Shown here piece after piece: positions 26,436 through 35,278 of a DNA stretch of 64,000 nucleotides. The DNA is from CAZSMC01 sp964607755 (lineage in GTDB: Bacteria; Zhuqueibacterota; Zhuqueibacteria; Residuimicrobiales; Krinioviventaceae): NCBI GenBank assembly GCA_964607755.1, contig CAZSMC010000007.1, positions 31,459 to 95,458 on the forward strand, in the 5' to 3' direction. Positions within the stretch are counted from its first letter, which is position 1; every line of letters begins with the position of its first letter. Below the pieces are notes generated by a model. The model had not been told where the DNA came from, did not search any database, and was given only the letters and a program-made list of their open reading frames with translations. A program made the position numbers and the translations under genes.

Positions 26436-27443
26436 ATGAAAAAATCAATTATTGTCATTACGATGTTACTCGGCATTTTGTCAACGTTGTACGCACAGGA
26501 CGTAAAACCCTTTTTAGGGCGCTGGGGACTTTATCTGCCAGGCGGCGCCGGCTGGCTAAAAGTCCGGCAGGAAGAAGGTTATCTCGATGCAGATATTTTG
26601 TGGTATGGCGGCAGTGTTGTGCCAGTCGATTATGTGTACATGGACGGCGACCAGCTCATCGTCACCCGAACCGGCGAAATGGTTCGCGAACGGGATGAGA
26701 ACAAAAATCCCACGCGCACCCAATACCGGACGGAATTGTTGAAATTTACGCTATACAGCGACGTCCTGGGCGGCATTCGTATTCAACCTGAAGCAAATGG
26801 CATCGGCGTGAATACGACCCGATTTATCGCCAAGAAAATTCCGCCCCTCCCTCCTGCTCCGGTTTTGAGTAAACTGCAATACGGCGAACCCATCAAGCTA
26901 TTTAACGGCAAAGATTTGACAGGCTGGAAACTGATCAATCCTGAACGTGAAAACGGTTTTAAAGCCGTGGATGGTGTGCTGGTGAATGAGCCGGTGCAAA
27001 AAGAAGGTCAACCTCGCATTCATTACGGCAATATCCGAACCGTGAAAGAGTTTGAGGATTTTAATCTGCAAGTCGATGTCAAGGTTCCGGAAAGAAGCAA
27101 CAGCGGCATTTATCTTCGCGGGATTTATGAAGTACAGGTCGCCGATACTTACGGAAGAGGACGTGATTCGCACAACATGGGCGCTATTTACAGCCGGATT
27201 ACGCCGAGCGTGTCTGCTGAAAAACCGGCCGGTGAATGGCAGCATTTCGATATTACATTATGCGACCGCCACGTCACTGTGGTTTTGAACGGTAAAACTA
27301 TTATCGATAACAAACCGCTTTATGGCGTGACTGGTGGCGCCCTGACGGCTGATCAAATGTCACCAGGGCCGATTTATCTTCAGGGTGATCACGGCAAAGT
27401 CTATTATCGCAACATCATTTTAAAACCTGTCATTCACAAATAA
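26436..27443 (+). CDS. Secreted DUF1080 (3-keto-disaccharide hydrolase-like) protein
   Basis: 335 residues; signal peptide at 1-20 ending YAQD. An N-terminal beta-rich region (about 25-135) precedes a DUF1080/concanavalin-like domain (about 145-333): IKLFNGKDLTGWKL, a hallmark opening, then NYGNIRT-like YGNIRTVKEF, RSNSGIYLRGIYEVQV, EWQHFDITL and ILQGDHGKVYYRNIILKP-like end (YLQGDHGKVYYRNI). Members are linked to degradation of oxidised (3-keto) glycosides. The convergent Gfo/Idh/MocA oxidoreductase across a shared terminator is a frequent partner in other genomes. AGGAGG precedes the ATG. Confidence 0.87.
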   Translation: MKKSIIVITMLLGILSTLYAQDVKPFLGRWGLYLPGGAGWLKVRQEEGYLDADILWYGGSVVPVDYVYMDGDQLIVTRTGEMVRERDENKNPTRTQYRTELLKFTLYSDVLGGIRIQPEANGIGVNTTRFIAKKIPPLPPAPVLSKLQYGEPIKLFNGKDLTGWKLINPERENGFKAVDGVLVNEPVQKEGQPRIHYGNIRTVKEFEDFNLQVDVKVPERSNSGIYLRGIYEVQVADTYGRGRDSHNMGAIYSRITPSVSAEKPAGEWQHFDITLCDRHVTVVLNGKTIIDNKPLYGVTGGALTADQMSPGPIYLQGDHGKVYYRNIILKPVIHK

Positions 27444-27466
27444 TCCGACGATATGAATGCATGGAT

Positions 27467-27503
27467 AAAAAAACGCCCCGGGGATCATTCTCAGGGCGTT
27501 TTT
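27467..27503. terminator. Bidirectional terminator between convergent genes
   Basis: AAACGCCC pairs with GGGCGTTT, flanked by A-run and T-run, so it can end both the DUF1080 gene (+) and the Gfo/Idh gene (-), which stop 24 and 14 bases away. Confidence 0.8.
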
Positions 27504-27516
27504 CTTTGATTTCAAA

Positions 27517-28821
27517 TCATACTTTGTGAGGAACAACATAGGGCTCACGGTAATGTCTTGACAGCATGTCATTGGCCTCCTCATCGCCAAGGTATTGTTC
27601 AAGTCCGGGATCGAACTCCAATACACGCTGCAAACGGAACGATGTATTAAGCATGTGAGCAAGAGCAGATGACGTGTGAGCTGTCTCCACTGGGGCATTG
27701 AGCAGCGATGTGTCATGATTCACCACTGCATCGATGAAATTAGCATAATGATCGCCGCCAGCCTCGCCGGAAGGCCCGGGCTCCCGATCCTTGCCCAGAT
27801 AGGTTTCGTACTTGTTGTAGCCCTTGATGAGCATGTATCCGTCTTTGCCATAAAAAATATTTCCGACACCAACACCGTCTTCCAGATTAGTGCACCAGGG
27901 TCTGACTTCAACTTCGATCAGTTTGTTTTCTTTTTCATAGAGCGCAGAGCCGGTCAGGACTTCTGGCGTTGTTTTGTGATCATTCCACAGAAATTTGCCG
28001 CCATTTGCCATCACCTTGTTGGGCAGACCAAGTCCGAGTCCCCAAAGCGCCATGTCGCATTCATGCACACCCTGATTACCGATATCGCCATTGCCGTATT
28101 CCCAGTGCCAGTGCCATTTGTAGTGCACCAGATTTCTGCTGAACCGGGCTTTTGGACCGGGGCCGCACCACAAGTCGTAATCAAGGTAATCCGGAACAGG
28201 TTCGAACGGGGCGTTGCCGTCGTCACCGCGCCAGCGGAAAACCAGAATGCGTCCCATGTACACATCACCAATAACACCGTCGCGCAGATGCTGCACGGCC
28301 TCTTGCAGCGCTTTCGAGCTGCGCAGTTGAACGCCGTGTTGAACAATGCGATCGTACTTTTGCGCTGCCTCGACCATTTTGCGGCCTTCCCAGATGTTGT
28401 GAGAACCCGGTTTTTCAACGTAAACGTCTTTACCAGCCTGGCATGCCCAGATCGTTGCCAGTGAATGCCAGTGATTGGGTGTGGCAAGGCTAACCGCATC
28501 GATGTTTTTATCATCATATACTCTGCGCAAGTCCTGCTCGAGGTGCACTTTTTTTCCATACTCTTTTTCACAATCGTTGGCTCGTTCTTCCAGCACGTTC
28601 ATGTCAGGATCGCAAATAGTGACAACATTGACATTGTCAAGGTTCATAAAACCACGAATATGATTTTTGCCGCGGCCGTGCACTCCAAGCACAGCGACGT
28701 TCACCGTGTCATTTGCGCCTTTTGCTGAATTTGGAAAAACCATCGGCGCTGCCATCGCTGCCGCCGCCGCACCGGATGATGTTTTCACAAATTCACGGCG
28801 ATTCATTTCAAAATGTGCCAT
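27517..28821 (-). CDS. Gfo/Idh/MocA-family oxidoreductase with Tat-type signal
   Basis: 434 residues. The N terminus MNRREFVKTSSGAAAAAMAAP carries a twin-arginine signal (NRREFVK), so the folded NAD(P)-binding enzyme is probably exported. Rossmann segment VAVLGVHGRGKNHIRGF, the EKPGSHN motif (equivalent of the family EKP) and the C-terminal dimerisation sheet with GNGDIGNQGVHECDMALW. Family members oxidise or reduce sugars and inositols. It converges on DUF1080 and lies near a DUF6807 gene, fitting secreted or envelope glycoside catabolism. The start may be ATG at residue 6 rather than MAHFE. Confidence 0.9.
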   Translation of the reverse strand: MAHFEMNRREFVKTSSGAAAAAMAAPMVFPNSAKGANDTVNVAVLGVHGRGKNHIRGFMNLDNVNVVTICDPDMNVLEERANDCEKEYGKKVHLEQDLRRVYDDKNIDAVSLATPNHWHSLATIWACQAGKDVYVEKPGSHNIWEGRKMVEAAQKYDRIVQHGVQLRSSKALQEAVQHLRDGVIGDVYMGRILVFRWRGDDGNAPFEPVPDYLDYDLWCGPGPKARFSRNLVHYKWHWHWEYGNGDIGNQGVHECDMALWGLGLGLPNKVMANGGKFLWNDHKTTPEVLTGSALYEKENKLIEVEVRPWCTNLEDGVGVGNIFYGKDGYMLIKGYNKYETYLGKDREPGPSGEAGGDHYANFIDAVVNHDTSLLNAPVETAHTSSALAHMLNTSFRLQRVLEFDPGLEQYLGDEEANDMLSRHYREPYVVPHKV

Positions 28822-28892
28822 GTTAAACCTCCGTTCTTTAATTGAACCGGTTTAATAATGAGTTATAAATTTTTATAGTCTATCTGTTTCTG

Positions 28893-31115
28893 TTATTCTC
28901 TAAAATCGGGCTTGAAAATAACGGTTGCCAGTGGAGGCACGTTCATGTTTATCGAGTAGGGCTGATTATGCCATTTTTGTTCATCGCTGTCGATGCCGCC
29001 TAAATTGCCTTTGTTGCTGCCACCGTATATTTCAGCATCGCTGTTAAAAAGCTCTTTATAATGACAATGGAACGGCACACCAATGCGATAATTTTCCCGG
29101 TAAACCGGCGTGAAATTGCACATGAAAACCAGCGCGTCTTTAGGACTTTCCGACCGCCTTAAAAATGTTATAATGCTATTCTCGGAATCCTGGAAATCGA
29201 TCCACTTAAAACCTTCGTGTTGAAAATCTATTTTGTATAGAGCTGGTTCGGATCGATAAAGCCGGTTCAAATCCTTGACCAGCCGTTGAATGTGCTGATG
29301 CGGTTCGTATTGCAGTAAATGCCAGTCCAGACTTTTTGTTTCGGACCATTCATCCCATTGAGCGATTTCATTTCCCATGAACAACATTTTTTTACCCGGA
29401 TGACCAAACATAAAAGAGAGCAGAGTACGTACATTGGCAAACTTTTGCCAGTCATCACCGGGCATTTTGCTCAGCAATGCCCTTTTACCGTGTACCACTT
29501 CATCGTGACTCAAAACGAGTACAAAATTCTCTGTAAATGCATAGAGTAGGGCAAATGTGATCATATTGTGATGATATTTCCGGTGAATCGGATCCTTGCT
29601 GAAATAGGTAAGGAAATCGTTCATCCAGCCCATATTCCATTTGAGATTGAAACCGAGTCCGCCTAAATAAGTTGGTTTTGACACGCCGGGCCAGGCGGTC
29701 GATTCTTCAGCAATAGACAATGCACCTGGAAAATAACCAAAGATCAGTTCGTTTGTTTTCTTGAGAAAATCAATAGCCTCCAGATTTTCCCGGCCGCCAA
29801 ATTCATTCGGAATCCAATCGTCTGCCTGTCTGGAATAATCGAGATATAGCATAGAAGCGACAGCATCCACACGGATGCCGTCAATGTGATATTTATCGAA
29901 CCAGAACAGCGCATTGGCAATCAGAAAATTTCGTACTTCATTGCGGCCATAATTAAAAATATAGGTATCCCAGTCCCGGTGCTCCCCTTTGCGCGGATCA
30001 GAGTGTTCATAAAGACCGGTGCCTTCGAATCGAGCCAGCGCATGAGCATCTTTCGGAAAATGAGCCGGAACCCAATCCATGATTATACCGATACTATTTT
30101 GGTGACAGTAGTCGACAAAATATTGAAAATCTTCCGGTGTCCCGAACCGGGATGTAGGGGCGAAATAACCAGTGACCTGATATCCCCAGGAGCCGTCGAA
30201 CGGATGTTCGGCGACGGGCAACAACTCAATATGCGTGTACCCCATCTCTTTGACATAAGCGACAAGCTGATCGGCAAGTTCATGATACGTTAAATACCGG
30301 TTATCCTCTTCCCATACTTTTTTCCACGACCCTAAATGAACTTCATAAATGGACATGGGTTGTGTTAACGGATCGGTATGCCGCCTAATTTCCATCCATT
30401 CGGTATCATTCCATTGATATCTATCAATATTGAAAACAACTGAAGCAGTGTAAGGTCGAATTTCATGATAGAAACCATAGGGATCGGATTTGAGCATCAT
30501 GTTGCCGTGGCGGTCCTTGATTTCGAATTTATACTTTTCACCCTCGCCAATGTTGGGGATAAAAAGCTCCCAAATACCGGACCCGCCAAGCACCCGCATC
30601 TGATGGTGCCCCCCGTGCCAGCCGTTGAAATCGCCGACCACACTGACATTGCGGGCGTTTGGCGCCCAAACAGCAAAGTGGACCCCATCAACGCCTTCAA
30701 CAGTTGTGAGATGGGCGCCCAGTTTTTCATAAATTTTGTGATGATCGCCCTTGCCAAAAAGATAAAGGTCTTCGTCAGTAAGCTGAGGCAGAAAAAAATA
30801 GGGGTCATGCGTAAAACGTTCATGACCATCATAAGTAATGATGTGGAACTGATAATTGGGCAGTTCTTTCCAGTTCGTCATCACCACTTCAAAAAAGTGT
30901 GGATTATGAGCGGTGTACATTTCAGTTTCTTCCCGACTCCGGGGCCGGGTCACAAAAACCTGCTTTGCATCTGGTAACCAGGCGCGAACTATCCACTTTT
31001 TTGTCTTATTGATTTTTATATGGTGGGGACCTAAAATCTGGAACGGATCATAATGGAGGTTTCTGGCAATTTTATCAACGTCTTCCTGGCTGACAATCGG
31101 GGTCTGGGCTTGCAT
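28893..31115 (-). CDS. glgB: 1,4-alpha-glucan branching enzyme
   Basis: 740 residues. GH13 enzyme introducing alpha-1,6 branches in glycogen. An N-terminal N1 domain (1-110), a CBM48 domain (VHFAVWAPNARNVSVVGDFNGW), a catalytic barrel with GIRVDAVASMLYLDY (nucleophile Asp near 416), SIAEESTAWPGV (acid Glu near 468) and VLSHDEVVHGK (Asp near 535), and a C-terminal all-beta domain. Full length. No other glycogen genes are in the window. The outer-membrane protein gene lies 18 bases upstream. Confidence 0.95.
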   Translation of the reverse strand: MQAQTPIVSQEDVDKIARNLHYDPFQILGPHHIKINKTKKWIVRAWLPDAKQVFVTRPRSREETEMYTAHNPHFFEVVMTNWKELPNYQFHIITYDGHERFTHDPYFFLPQLTDEDLYLFGKGDHHKIYEKLGAHLTTVEGVDGVHFAVWAPNARNVSVVGDFNGWHGGHHQMRVLGGSGIWELFIPNIGEGEKYKFEIKDRHGNMMLKSDPYGFYHEIRPYTASVVFNIDRYQWNDTEWMEIRRHTDPLTQPMSIYEVHLGSWKKVWEEDNRYLTYHELADQLVAYVKEMGYTHIELLPVAEHPFDGSWGYQVTGYFAPTSRFGTPEDFQYFVDYCHQNSIGIIMDWVPAHFPKDAHALARFEGTGLYEHSDPRKGEHRDWDTYIFNYGRNEVRNFLIANALFWFDKYHIDGIRVDAVASMLYLDYSRQADDWIPNEFGGRENLEAIDFLKKTNELIFGYFPGALSIAEESTAWPGVSKPTYLGGLGFNLKWNMGWMNDFLTYFSKDPIHRKYHHNMITFALLYAFTENFVLVLSHDEVVHGKRALLSKMPGDDWQKFANVRTLLSFMFGHPGKKMLFMGNEIAQWDEWSETKSLDWHLLQYEPHQHIQRLVKDLNRLYRSEPALYKIDFQHEGFKWIDFQDSENSIITFLRRSESPKDALVFMCNFTPVYRENYRIGVPFHCHYKELFNSDAEIYGGSNKGNLGGIDSDEQKWHNQPYSINMNVPPLATVIFKPDFRE

Positions 31116-31133
31116 GAAACATCACCTTCATTT

Positions 31134-31778
31134 TCAGTTATCGATATAGAGCATCACGCCGATGTTTATCATCAAATCCCCGGCGTCGCGATTGAACGTT
31201 TCGTCTCCGCTTTCAATTTTTACATCAAAAATATGCTGATAAGTCATACTGACGTCAATCAATGGCCCCAGTCCGATATCAAAAAGCACACCTGCCTGGC
31301 CGCGGGCACCGAGCGCCCATTGATTTTTCCGCGTATCCATTGCCGGGTAGCCATAGTAATAATAAAGCTCAGGAAGGGTTACAACCGAGCGATAATTAAA
31401 AAGGCCGCCCAGTGGCGAAATGTATGGACGTATCGATCCTTTGGATGTGCTGATTTGGGCGCCCAACGTGAGTTGAAAGGATTCGTGCCGGGTCTTGATA
31501 AGGATCGAATACGGCGATGCACCATCCGTAGCAGATGAGCGCTTTTCGCCATAGGAAAGATAGAGAATATCAATGCGAGGGCTGATAAAATTCAGTTCTT
31601 TAATATTATAAATGATTTTTACTCCAAGTCCCTCCCCGGCTGTTGAGCCGTATATATGATCATTCGTAGGAAACGCAAACGCAGCATGCGGCCCGATTTG
31701 CCATGGTTCGTTATTATCCTGAGCAAACAGGAGCGAAACCATGAGCAGTGACACCAGGATAAAAATTTGTTTTTTCAT
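31134..31778 (-). CDS. Outer-membrane beta-barrel protein, unknown function
   Basis: 214 residues. Signal peptide at 1-19 (MKKQIFILVSLLMVSLLFAQ). The rest alternates hydrophobic and polar residues with aromatic strand ends (FQLTLGAQISTSKGSIRPYISPLGG, DVSMTYQHIFDVKI, LMINIGVMLYI), as in small 8-stranded OmpA/OprF-like barrels. No specific family recognised. Immediately upstream of glgB on the same strand, but a functional link is not evident. Confidence 0.7.
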   Translation of the reverse strand: MKKQIFILVSLLMVSLLFAQDNNEPWQIGPHAAFAFPTNDHIYGSTAGEGLGVKIIYNIKELNFISPRIDILYLSYGEKRSSATDGASPYSILIKTRHESFQLTLGAQISTSKGSIRPYISPLGGLFNYRSVVTLPELYYYYGYPAMDTRKNQWALGARGQAGVLFDIGLGPLIDVSMTYQHIFDVKIESGDETFNRDAGDLMINIGVMLYIDN

Positions 31779-31853
31779 GCGTTATCTCCAAAAGTCAAAC
31801 ATTGCCAAAGATCATCTCTGACAATTAAAATGATAACAGCATACATGACGCTG

Positions 31854-32801
31854 CTATTTCTGGTAATTGATAAAGATCTGCTCGATTTCCTCTGGCGATC
31901 GAGCGCCATCATAAATCACCATCCGAAACTTGAAAACAGTGCTTTCGCCCGGTTCCAGTTCAAGAGCGAATGGCTCGGGATTTTCAACGCCACGGGCTTT
32001 CTGAAACACATATTGACCTAACGGATTGGCTGAAAACAATCCATATCCACGGACATGCCAGTAGGTCGGATAATTAACACTTGACGGATGATTCAGAATA
32101 GCAATGCCAGCTTGTTGATCGTTTTTATTGCCTTCCAGTTTTACCCATTTGGCACGCGTTCCCCATATACCTTTTTCGTTCTCATCACCGTTTGAGCTGA
32201 GGTATTTGCCGGTTTCCTCTTCTTTCAACCACGGCGCAACGCGTATAGCGAACATGCCTTCTTTTGTGTCGCCAAAGATCACTTTTTCATCCAATGCCGA
32301 AAGTGTTATGGTGAAATCGAGGTAATATTCATTCTTTTGGGGAATAAAAACCATTTTTCGTTTTTCAAGCAGCAAAGGTTTATTATCTTTGTTCACCCAT
32401 TGCGAGGTGGTTTTCAACACCCCTGAATCGCCTTCCGATATCTGCTCGATGCCAGTATGCTGAACCTGGGGTGGATAATGGGTATTGTTCCAGAATCCGC
32501 TGTCATTGACTTTATCATAAGTGAAGAAAATTCCGGCATGATGAGGATGATCGCGGCTTTCGCCTTTTACATCTTTAAATGGATAACCCCTGTTTACCAG
32601 CAAGCCATTGAGCGTCGAAACAGGATAGAGCACAGGTTTGGTCAATGTATCCGCTATGATATAGGACGTAACCTTTTTGCCATTAATGAGCACATCAATC
32701 TGTTTTTCTTCCTTTTGAAACGTAACTTGTTTTGCAGAATCACAAAAAGCTAACATGCTAATTAAAATCGTAAATGCGCTGATAAAAATCGCTCTCTTCA
32801 T
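31854..32801 (-). CDS. Secreted DUF6807 (PmoA-like) family protein
   Basis: 315 residues; signal peptide at 1-20. Recognised by HPHHAGIFFTYDKVNDSGFWNN, ITLSALDEKVIFGDTKEGMFAIRVAP, GIAILNHPSSVNYPTYWHVRGYGLFSANPLG and the C-terminal FRMVIYDG. The family is sometimes labelled PmoA (methane oxygenase) but has no known monooxygenase role; it is usually found with Gfo/Idh/MocA and DUF1080 genes in sugar-catabolism neighbourhoods. The clustered His residues could bind metal. Separate transcription unit between the macrodomain gene and the barrel protein. Confidence 0.82.
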   Translation of the reverse strand: MKRAIFISAFTILISMLAFCDSAKQVTFQKEEKQIDVLINGKKVTSYIIADTLTKPVLYPVSTLNGLLVNRGYPFKDVKGESRDHPHHAGIFFTYDKVNDSGFWNNTHYPPQVQHTGIEQISEGDSGVLKTTSQWVNKDNKPLLLEKRKMVFIPQKNEYYLDFTITLSALDEKVIFGDTKEGMFAIRVAPWLKEEETGKYLSSNGDENEKGIWGTRAKWVKLEGNKNDQQAGIAILNHPSSVNYPTYWHVRGYGLFSANPLGQYVFQKARGVENPEPFALELEPGESTVFKFRMVIYDGARSPEEIEQIFINYQK

Positions 32802-32883
32802 AACTTTTTCCCTTTTGTTTTTTCAATTATTAACCTTGTATAATAATTAATTCTTTTGAATTTATCAATATTTTATTTGCGGA

Positions 32884-33423
32884 TTATTCAGTTTGTTGTT
32901 GTAGCTCGTTAGCGAACGAATCGTAAGCTTTTTTATCGTACAAACAAAAGATAATTTTCTCCAGGGATTGCGCTCGTGCCGAGTAGTCAATTGCGGTTTT
33001 AATCATGATTCGCGCACACCGGTCCATTGGATATCCAAAAATTCCGGTGCTGATTGCCGGCAGTGCGATGCTTTTTAGGCTATGTTCTTCAGCCAATTGA
33101 AATGCACTTAATGTCGCCGATTTTAATTTTTCATCTTCATTGCCAGAGCCCATAATTGGTCCGACAGCATGTATTACATAAGAGGCCTTTAGGTTGCCAG
33201 CACCGGTAACGGCAGCCGAGCCTGTCGGTACAGGACCATTTTCCTCTACCCATCTGGTGCTCTCTTGTTGAATAGCGGGTCCGCCCTTTTTTGAGATCAC
33301 GCCTGCCACCCCGCCACCGTGACGAAGATTTTCGTTGGCTGCATTGACAATCGCGTCCGTATCGAACGTGGTAATATCTCCTTGAACCAGTTCGATGGTT
33401 ATTTTTCCCTGTTTAGATTGCAT
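32884..33423 (-). CDS. Macrodomain protein (ADP-ribose / O-acetyl-ADP-ribose hydrolase-like)
   Basis: 179 residues, one macrodomain. DAIVNAANENLRHGGGVAGVI supplies the Asn/Gly ADP-ribose loop, followed by GSAAVTGAGNLKASYVIHAVGP and the second phosphate loop ALPAISTGIFGYPMDRCARIM. YmdB/TARG-like members deacetylate O-acetyl-ADP-ribose or remove ADP-ribose from protein or nucleic acid. No ADP-ribosyltransferase partner lies nearby, so a toxin-antitoxin role is not supported here. Confidence 0.9.
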   Translation of the reverse strand: MQSKQGKITIELVQGDITTFDTDAIVNAANENLRHGGGVAGVISKKGGPAIQQESTRWVEENGPVPTGSAAVTGAGNLKASYVIHAVGPIMGSGNEDEKLKSATLSAFQLAEEHSLKSIALPAISTGIFGYPMDRCARIMIKTAIDYSARAQSLEKIIFCLYDKKAYDSFANELQQQTE

Positions 33424-33444
33424 AGTGACCTCTTTATTTTTACG

Positions 33445-33473
33445 ATATTAATATCCTTGTTTTATTAATACAA
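33445..33473 (-). promoter_or_regulatory. Candidate promoter for the macrodomain gene
   Basis: Minus strand TTGTAT (33473-33468), 17-base spacer, TAATAT (33450-33445), about 22 bases before ATG 33423. The AT-rich context lowers certainty. Confidence 0.35.
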
Positions 33474-33526
33474 CACAGGCATCATATAAAATTCATTCAC
33501 AAAAATTAATATAAACATGGAACGGA

Positions 33527-33892
33527 TTACTCTTCGCACCAGAAAGCATTTTTGATATGCTCGATTTTATCATTTTTAAAATCCACTGTAACGATATCAA
33601 AGCGGCAGTCCATGTTGTCGAGATTGTGCTCCTGAATATACACATCAGCCGCATTGGCGATGCGTTCGGTTTTATCGTCATCTACCCAGGCTAAAGGATC
33701 ACCAAAGGCAGATGAGGCGGTGGATTTAACTTCGACGAACACGATTGTATTGCCTTCCTGAGCCACAATATCCACCTCGCCGTTATCCGCATGATAATTT
33801 CGTGCTAAAATTGACATGCCCTGATTCTGCAGAAATGCCGCTGCTTTTTCTTCCCCGTTACGTCCGACCGATTTTGCTCTCTTTCTGGACAT
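33527..33892 (-). CDS. yraN: YraN/UPF0102 family nuclease-like protein
   Basis: 121 residues, the usual length. RKRAKSVGRNGEEKAAAFLQ begins the fold and the PD-(D/E)xK core is HADNGEVDIVAQEGNTIVFVEVKS, with Asp and ExK in place. Family function unresolved; it commonly follows rnhB, as here. ATG 33892 is one base after the rnhB stop; a frame open to 33949 lies inside rnhB. Confidence 0.92.
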   Translation of the reverse strand: MSRKRAKSVGRNGEEKAAAFLQNQGMSILARNYHADNGEVDIVAQEGNTIVFVEVKSTASSAFGDPLAWVDDDKTERIANAADVYIQEHNLDNMDCRFDIVTVDFKNDKIEHIKNAFWCEE

Positions 33893-33893
33893 T

Positions 33894-34502
33894 TTATTCA
33901 ACCATTTGCCTGACGTGAAAAGAACGTCTGTGGATTGGCGAGAATCCAAGTTGCTGAATTGATTTTATATGGCCTCTTGTCGGATAACCTTTGTGCCGGG
34001 CAAAACCATAGTCCGGATATTGCCTGTCAAATTTGATCATTATATCGTCCCGAGTCACTTTGGCGATAATGGATGCAGCAGCAATAGCCATGGATCTTGA
34101 ATCGCCCTTTTTTATGCATGTGAGAGGCACATCCGTTTCCGGTGCATGAATTCCATCGATGAGCAGATGATCCGGCGTGACAGTCAATTGCCGCACTGCC
34201 TGGTCCATGGCCCGGAGAGAGGCTTGTAAAATATTGATTTGATCAATGAGGTCTGGATTCACAATTCCGATCCCGATCGACACAGCATGCTGTTCAACAA
34301 CCATCTTGAGTTGCTGGCGCTTTTGTGTTGACAATTGTTTTGAATCACGAATATCCAGGGTATTTGTCGTGTTTTTGGGGAAAACAACTGCTGCCGCGAC
34401 AACCGGCCCGGCTAATGGTCCCCGGCCAGCCTCATCGACACCAGCGACATACTGATGTCCTGCGTACCACAGTTGACGTTCAAAAGTCAATAAACCGGAC
34501 AT
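33894..34502 (-). CDS. rnhB: Ribonuclease HII
   Basis: 202 residues from ATG 34502 (TTG 34511 would add three). Removes ribonucleotides from DNA and RNA:DNA hybrids. The catalytic DEDD set is visible: VAGVDEAGRGPLAGPVVAA (D, E), LLIDG (D) and AIAAASIIAKVTRDDIM (D). The substrate GRG motif is intact. Coupled to yraN downstream; 27 bases after the PEGA protein gene. Confidence 0.95.
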   Translation of the reverse strand: MSGLLTFERQLWYAGHQYVAGVDEAGRGPLAGPVVAAAVVFPKNTTNTLDIRDSKQLSTQKRQQLKMVVEQHAVSIGIGIVNPDLIDQINILQASLRAMDQAVRQLTVTPDHLLIDGIHAPETDVPLTCIKKGDSRSMAIAAASIIAKVTRDDIMIKFDRQYPDYGFARHKGYPTRGHIKSIQQLGFSPIHRRSFHVRQMVE

Positions 34503-34529
34503 GATCAGCAATCCGCATTTTCCATTTGT

Positions 34530-35267
34530 CTAATTTTCCGGACGTTTAGGAGGCGTGGGAAGATTAAATATTTTTTCCTCTGAGGGCTCGTCGCCGAATG
34601 TCTTTGACAATATAACAGCGCCAATTACTAGTGCTCCTGCCCCGTACGGCCAATATGCTTGCAGCAATGATTTCTGTGCCTTTTCAAGCGACACGGTTAT
34701 CGAATCGTTTATTCCGGTTTTTATATCAATAGTCCTGGTAAAGGCTTTATAGTTTTGCTGAGAAATCACCAGACTATATCTGCCTGGAAAAAGGTTTTCA
34801 AATTGTGCCGGGGTCTTTTTGCTCTGTATTCTTTCAGAATCGAGGTGCACTAGAACAGCAGAAGCAGAGGACGGAACCGATTCAACAAAAAGTGTACCTG
34901 TCACATTTTGGCGGATATGGTGATAGCGTTCCAAAAGATCCGGGGGAATTTTCGACCAATCAACAGAGTCGTGCGGCGAAGCTTTGACAGCTTCTCGAAG
35001 GTGCATGTTGATATTTTCTTCCATATAATTCAGCCGGATTTTAGCGAACGCTGTGTACAGATGAGCTGCAAAAAAATCACTTTGATTCAAATCTTCTTCG
35101 CTCAGTGCATTTTGCAGGGTTTGAACGGCTTGTTCAAATTGAGCGGAGAAAAACTCATTTATGCCTTGCTGCACATTAGCATTTTCAATTGGTGCCGCCC
35201 AAACATAAGAGCAGGAAATCAACCAAATGAAAAGAGCAAAAATTATGTTTTTTATTGTGTAGTTCAT
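34530..35267 (-). CDS. Secreted/anchored PEGA-domain protein, unknown function
   Basis: 245 residues. Signal peptide at 1-24 (NIIFALFIWLISCSYVWA). Residues about 25-120 are helical, TPR-like (VQQGINEFFSAQFEQAVQTLQNAL). Residues about 128-195 are a PEGA-type beta-sandwich (GTLFVESVPSSASAVLVHLD, PAQFENLFPGRYSLVISQQNYKAF). A predicted transmembrane segment near 205-222 (YWPYGAGALVIGAVILS) is followed by a short tail. The architecture suggests an inner-membrane or envelope scaffold. It follows the giant secreted protein by 11 bases, and the same block encodes a pseudokinase with PEGA-like domains. Confidence 0.75.
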   Translation of the reverse strand: MNYTIKNIIFALFIWLISCSYVWAAPIENANVQQGINEFFSAQFEQAVQTLQNALSEEDLNQSDFFAAHLYTAFAKIRLNYMEENINMHLREAVKASPHDSVDWSKIPPDLLERYHHIRQNVTGTLFVESVPSSASAVLVHLDSERIQSKKTPAQFENLFPGRYSLVISQQNYKAFTRTIDIKTGINDSITVSLEKAQKSLLQAYWPYGAGALVIGAVILSKTFGDEPSEEKIFNLPTPPKRPEN

Positions 35268-35278
35268 AAATACTCAGA

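Noticed and set aside
27676..28464. 262-codon plus-strand frame
   Set aside because: It is antisense to the well-supported Gfo/Idh/MocA gene, with biased composition and no ribosome site.
30465..30977. Plus-strand frame of 170 codons inside glgB
   Set aside because: Antisense shadow; glgB motifs are continuous on the minus strand.
32884..33423. Macrodomain as part of a toxin-antitoxin (DarTG-like) pair
   Set aside because: No ADP-ribosyltransferase-like gene is adjacent; neighbours are yraN and a DUF6807 gene.
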